From the NCBI GenBank assembly GCA_024516155.1, contig JAJJXM010000035.1, positions 372,001-436,000 of the forward strand: 64,000 bases of DNA, given 5' to 3'. Shown one piece after another: positions 59,410-64,000 of the stretch. A model generated the notes under the pieces. That model did no database searches and had not been told where the DNA came from. It saw nothing but the letters and a program-made list of their open reading frames with translations. Made by a program: the position numbers and the translations under genes. This DNA is from Pyronema omphalodes (taxonomy: Eukaryota; Ascomycota; Pezizomycetes; Pezizales; Pyronemataceae). The first letter of the stretch is position 1, and the number at the start of each line of letters is the position of its first letter.

Positions 59410-59986
59410 CCTATTCATACCTCTTCGGTTGTATTCTTCCTTCTTCCCCTTTATAGATTATATATTGAAATATATTTCCTTTTTGTTTTTTCCTTCTCCT
59501 TGCTGCCTTGCATATCAGATCCGAGAGTCCGAGATTCCGTGTAAACTTTCTTTCCGATTCATATTCGTTGTTTCCCCCTTAATATGTATGTCAACCTTAA
59601 ACTATGTACCCGGAAAAAAGTAAATATCATGTACCCCGGATTCACATGCACCTATATCCTATGTATTTCTATCCATACCTCTGCAGAAAAAAGCATAGAT
59701 TAAACCCTGATCTTCTTTCTTCTTTCCTCTTTATATGTATAATATACAATATATCCAACTACATTTCCTTTTTCATTTTTCCCTTTCCCCACCGCTCTGG
59801 GGTCAGCCCCGTAAATCAGATCCGACATTCCGTCATAACTTTGATTTTGTTTCCGATTCACCTCCTTCTTTTTCTGTTTGTCTTGACATATTGATATATG
59901 AATGTACCAACTTCGAACTACGGGGAAAAAAATATTATGTACCCCAGATACCGCTCGGTTCGGATTCACATGCATTTATGTCTTAG
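59410..59986. repeat. Imperfect tandem duplication, unit about 290 bp
   Basis: Copy 1 (about 59410-59660) and copy 2 (about 59690-59986) share in order: a TTCTTCC/CTTTATA block, ATATATTTCCTTTTT, CAGATCCGA-ATTCCGT, TTTCCGATTCA, ACTATG/ACTACG followed by GGAAAAAA, ATCATGTACCCC and CGGATTCACATGCA. Both copies carry overlapping low-complexity frames that are not conserved in phase. Confidence 0.75.
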
Positions 59987-60544
59987 AATTGAAATTCCAC
60001 TTTCCTTCCAACACCCACTCTCACTTTCACCCACTGTCCATCTACTCGGCCACAGGGCTACACAGATATAATTCAATTCTCATCAATAGTAGCCTAGCCC
60101 TAAGCCAAGCCTACTTATATCTACAAAGTTTCCGATTATAATCTTGTCTTGTCTTAATAAATAAACTCTAATTGCCTCCTACTACTACTATGCAGCCCCC
60201 TGGAAGGTAAGTCAGTCGGTAGCTAACCACAACTTGTAAACGAATATCTTCCTGTTCTCTTATCAATATAGGATTCAGTATTTTTTTTTTCATGTAAAAG
60301 ACTGATCACAAAGAAGTCTTACTAAATACATAGCGAGCTCGAAGTTCAACCGCCGGAAAAGCGAGGGAAAATATATTACGCGGAACATGAACAGGGCGTC
60401 GGTATGTGAGTAAGTAGGCAAGTATGCCAAGCTTTTGAACAATAACAAATAGTTCGTTTGATGTAGAAGAATTTTCCGCACAGATGGTGAAGTAAGGAGA
60501 GGAAAAGATCTTAAAGGAATGAGGTCGAAAAAGAAAAAAGAATG

Positions 60545-60616
60545 AACCGAACGCGGGGATCGAACCCGCAACCTTCAGATTAGAAGTCTGACGCGCTACC
60601 ATTGCGCCAGCCCGGC
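60545..60616 (-). tRNA. tRNA-Arg (TCT)
   Basis: 72 nt on the minus strand, no intron. Acceptor stem GCCGGGC/GTTCGGT (three G-U pairs), discriminator T. D arm GCGC AATGGTA GCGC. Anticodon stem TCAGA/TCTGA with loop CTTCTAA, anticodon TCT. T arm GCGGG TTCGATC CCCGC. Same isotype as the tRNA at 57.9 kb but a different anticodon family. Confidence 0.93.
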
Positions 60617-63600
60617 CAATTACGGTTTGTAAACATGAATATACAAATATATAGCCGCTTATTGTTCAAGACGGCGTCGTTGGAATCATCGTCAAGTACC
60701 CGATACACAAAGTCTCACTTACCATTACTTTCGCACGAGTGTTGAGAACGAATAAAGAAAACTAGGCGTTACATGCACCAAGACGAACCAAGTAAGTGGC
60801 TATCAGAAGATATGTCCATTTAATGGAACATGTAATAACACCTACGTCCTCGAAAGCAACGACATTATGATTCTCACAGCCATCAGACACGTATCGACAT
60901 TCAGTCTCCACGTAAAGCAAAACAACAGCTGCTCGATTATTCATTCATTTTCTCATACACTCATGGATTATACCCCCGTTAATCGTTTTGAAGCTTTCAA
61001 GGTCATTCTTCGTAACCTGCGCTGTCAATTCGGAAACTCAAACGGGTTATATGGAATCATAATATGACAATAAAGAGATGTGACATGTAGCTATAAAACC
61101 ATAAAATGCCTGCATTTGAAAGATTTTACTAATTTCACCGTTATGCAAAAAAGCAGGTGTAGCAATGGCAATCTCTCTGTCATAACTGGAGGACCGGAGG
61201 GATCTGCGGCAGGTGGCTACATCATGAGGGGGGGAGGGGGGGTCAAAAGGATTCATAAAACTAGGAAAAGCCCGTTTCTCTAGTTCTCACTCAAGTCGGC
61301 TTCTATGGTTTCTCCTCATTGCGACCATTCAACACCTTCCATTCCTATTTCTATCTGAGTTGAAGCTTTCTTCCATCACCGTCACAGAGTATCACTCGAT
61401 TATCTGCGGCGGCGACCAGACTGCTCAGTGGGAAAATCGCTCTCTGGCCTCATTTTACGATGTAAGGGAATACGAACGTATTCATTAATCTATTGAAGAA
61501 TCTATTACCTATTGTAATCTGTCCTTGGACATTCGCCTTCTCACTTTTAACGCCGAGTGATATTACATGATTACACCCTCGGAATTTCCATGACAAATTA
61601 CTCCTATGGCTCCTGTTGGAAGATTGCCGAGAACAGGCAATCTAGCTTGTCGGAACAAGATCCTTGAGTTTGCTCAAGCCGATCCTTGAGGGGGACCAAG
61701 TGGGACACCAAACGGGATTTGATCAGGAGGATGAGACCAGCCGACATTTCTACTATATATAATGCCTCCTCTCTCTGTATCGTCATCATTATCTACAATA
61801 GAACCGTCTGTCTCTCCCTGTGTTTTCTTACAGCTCCTAATTCGGATTGCCTAATTTCTGATTGCATAATGAAATTCCAAATGCCTTAACTTCGTTTTAA
61901 AGACATGAAAATAGTCAGAAATGCATAAACACAAACATCACAGCTCATTATATATATAGCAACATCCATGATCCCGCATTATCATCAACCACTTTGCAGA
62001 CCATCCTAATCCCCCAACCAAGGACTTTTTGTCTCCACAGTCTTTTTTTCTTCCACCTCTTTGTTTTTTATCTCTCTCATGCGCTGGTAATTGTGCTCGT
62101 TCCAATGATGCTGGTCTCAAGGTCTTGCCACAAACCCTCGCTGAGTTCTAACGCATGGAACAATATACGATATATACCCAACATAATTACACTCTACTAG
62201 AGCTACGCCACAGTAGCGAGAGCTCCATATTATGTCTCCAAAGTGACATGTTACAAATACTGTATGACCTTTCGGAAGCTTTGTGGCAGTTGTTGTTTCC
62301 GACGACCCCTTAAGCTTAAAGGCTTGAGAACGAATGACAACAAAGAGGCGGAATAATCAACATCGGGAGGGGGGAAAAAATTAATGAAAAGAACGAATAA
62401 TATTCAAAACATGATAAACCAAGACACAGAATGGAAATAAAAGAAAAAGAGAGCATAAATAAAGGGTAAAGTTGTCTGTAGAAGGTTCATGAGCATTGAG
62501 AAAAATTGGTTATCGGAGATATAATGCTCAACGTTTTCTTCCCGTAGAGTCAATCATTAATTCTCACAGCATGAAAAGATACCTCTGACTCACTTTATCT
62601 GGGTATTTTTGCTGGTCAATGTCATGTGATAACCTTCTTGTGTGTTCACCATGTTCTTATCTGCGTGATTTACAAGTATCCTTAACGATACTACATAGTA
62701 TACTCGTGTTATGTACAACCACTCAATATAATAACACGGCACGCCTAGGTAAATAAAGATAATGGGTATACAACTTTTTGAATAAGCTTTTAAATCTTTT
62801 GGTAGATCTACTGGCATATTGTATCAAGTTTATTGCTTTATTACAGTTTCTTCCGCATTGAATCCCGGTTCACCTTGAGCATTCCTTGCATATTAGCTGC
62901 AAGCTGCAGCAATACTATATCATAGTCATTGTATTTCCAGTCTTATCGATCGATATCCTCCTTTCCATTTTTAACATGAGGAGGCACCGTCTCATCATTC
63001 CCAATTGCTGCTTTGCTTTTTTTCTTCTCATATAATCATCTTTAAGGCCTGCCTTATCATGAAACTTTATGTGAATCGTGTCAAGTTTCCAGACGTACAC
63101 CTCTGCCCCAATTTGACTCCTATGCTCACTTCCCTATCGATGCACATAAACTCCATGGAGCATTTAGCTTACTGTTTTCAGTTCATTCCGAAGTCTCTTC
63201 TGTGACTGAATAAGTTATTCATCATTTATTTATTGATGTATTGAATAATCCACTGAACACGGTTTAAAAAGCCCTTACAGAATAATCACTGAATAAGTTA
63301 TCCAAATCTCTGCACAGGCTCTTAAGCGTCTATGGCAATGACTCAATATTACGGATTCGATTTTTTTTTTTAGCATCTTCACGTAATTGTGACTGAGCTA
63401 CGAATTAATTATCGATACAATGATCCTATGAAGTGTACTACTCACAAAATTATGCGGTGATCTTCAAATGCTTTACTCATGAGTGAGGTACTTACTCTCA
63501 CATTGGAGCCGTACTTTCCCGGAATAAAATTGGCTATTTCAATAACGTTCTTATGATACGGGGATATGAGATTGCTCGTCATATATGCCGGTATGATAGC

Positions 63601-63767
63601 CATATTTATACGCAATTGGGGACATGGTGGTCACTCTATGCTCGTGGGTGAACGTTGCGGGACTTTGTCATCATACATACAATCCGGAACAAATGACGTC
63701 CTGTCTATTCTGTGCTATTCCAGCATAATTTAGTTTGCCTGGTGTTATTGTGGGTGACCGGTGAAGA
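60617..63767. other. Gene desert to the right edge
   Basis: AT-rich, no supported gene or element. Short frames around 61.7, 62.0 and 62.6 kb have no features. Confidence 0.55.
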
Positions 63768-64000
63768 TTAACGAACGCGCAGTTTCTGGTACCTTTCTCT
63801 CTGTTCTTCAAGCCTTCTATAGTAAATAGCAACCTTTCCTCTTATTCCAGGACTGTAATTTCGCCAGGAATCATCCTGGATGTCATTTGTTTCACCCCCA
63901 CTATTTCGTTTGTCGGCATCCGTAGTCCCCGGGGAGGATTCTACGCCTATCGGAACAAGGCTAGTTCTGTCAACTAGTTTTCCCCTTAACACATCGCTAG
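63768..64000 (-). CDS. Possible 3' exon of a gene running off the right edge
   Basis: A minus-strand frame open from the window edge to a stop at 63768 (about 77 residues). It contains polar Asp/Ser/Asn-rich sequence and ends in a strongly charged helix (VAIYYRRLEEQRERYQKLRVR, split as VAIYYRRLEEQR and ERYQKLRVR). No ATG begins it inside the window. Composition is protein-like, unlike the surrounding AT-rich sequence. No family recognised. It could equally be a chance open frame. Confidence 0.35.
   Translation of the reverse strand, partial: SDVLRGKLVDRTSLVPIGVESSPGTTDADKRNSGGETNDIQDDSWRNYSPGIRGKVAIYYRRLEEQRERYQKLRVR

Larger units (their letters stand above)
57983..60544. other. Gene desert between the two tRNA genes
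   Basis: No protein gene supported. Holds two imperfect tandem duplications (listed) and a TTACCT/TTACTT hexamer run at 59007-59090. A T-run at 60281-60290 lies 255 bp from the second tRNA and is too far to be its terminator. Confidence 0.55.

Overview
This is a nuclear window from a filamentous ascomycete fungus. Genes carry short spliceosomal introns (mostly 40-75 nt) with GTANGT-like donors and GCTAAC/ACTGAC-type branch points. The protein set is typical of Pezizomycotina: SLS1, SPP1, a PTH11-like receptor, a Ure2-type GST and a VAM7 SNARE. The overall flavour suggests Leotiomycetes, but that placement is inference and no search was run.

Layout. 0-3.6 kb holds a RAD51-paralog gene cut by the left edge and the mitochondrial regulator SLS1. 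5.8 kb has a 65-aa coiled-coil microprotein. 7.7-11.7 kb is a divergent pair, TAD1 (tRNA A37 deaminase) and SPP1 (COMPASS PHD subunit). 11.7-14.4 kb is full of minisatellites. 14.4-15.6 kb is a nucleoside hydrolase with an 8-nt microexon. 15.6-20.4 kb is another satellite-rich desert, followed by TEF1 (EF-1alpha) at 20.4-22.0 kb. 22.2-27.5 kb has no credible gene but holds an octamer satellite, a G-run tract and an inverted repeat. A Ure2-like GST lies at 27.5-28.6 kb.

29.6-34.2 kb is the most unusual part. Two adjacent duplicated units each encode a secreted, Kex2-site-punctuated repeat protein on the minus strand, apparently a tandem pair of KEP-type peptide precursors (254 and 363 aa). The smaller copy has lost its C-terminal tail to in-frame stops. 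A degraded LINE fragment follows at 35.3 kb, then two lineage-specific single-TM protein genes (36.6 and 38.3 kb) separated by a 121-bp ACC tract.

40.3-49.1 kb is a denser housekeeping block: an unknown protein, VAM7, an F-box protein, a small Cys-containing unknown, and the complex I subunit NDUFS5 (with an 11-nt microexon). A 0.5-kb hAT-like MITE lies at 50.4 kb and a PTH11-like 7-TM protein at 52.1-53.4 kb. From 53.4 kb to the right edge only two tRNA-Arg genes, two imperfect tandem duplications and a possible terminal exon at the edge can be supported.

The genes are monocistronic and functionally mixed. The clear functional links are the divergent TAD1/SPP1 promoter and the KEP tandem pair. 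All exon structures were deduced by hand from frame, splice signals and family motifs.
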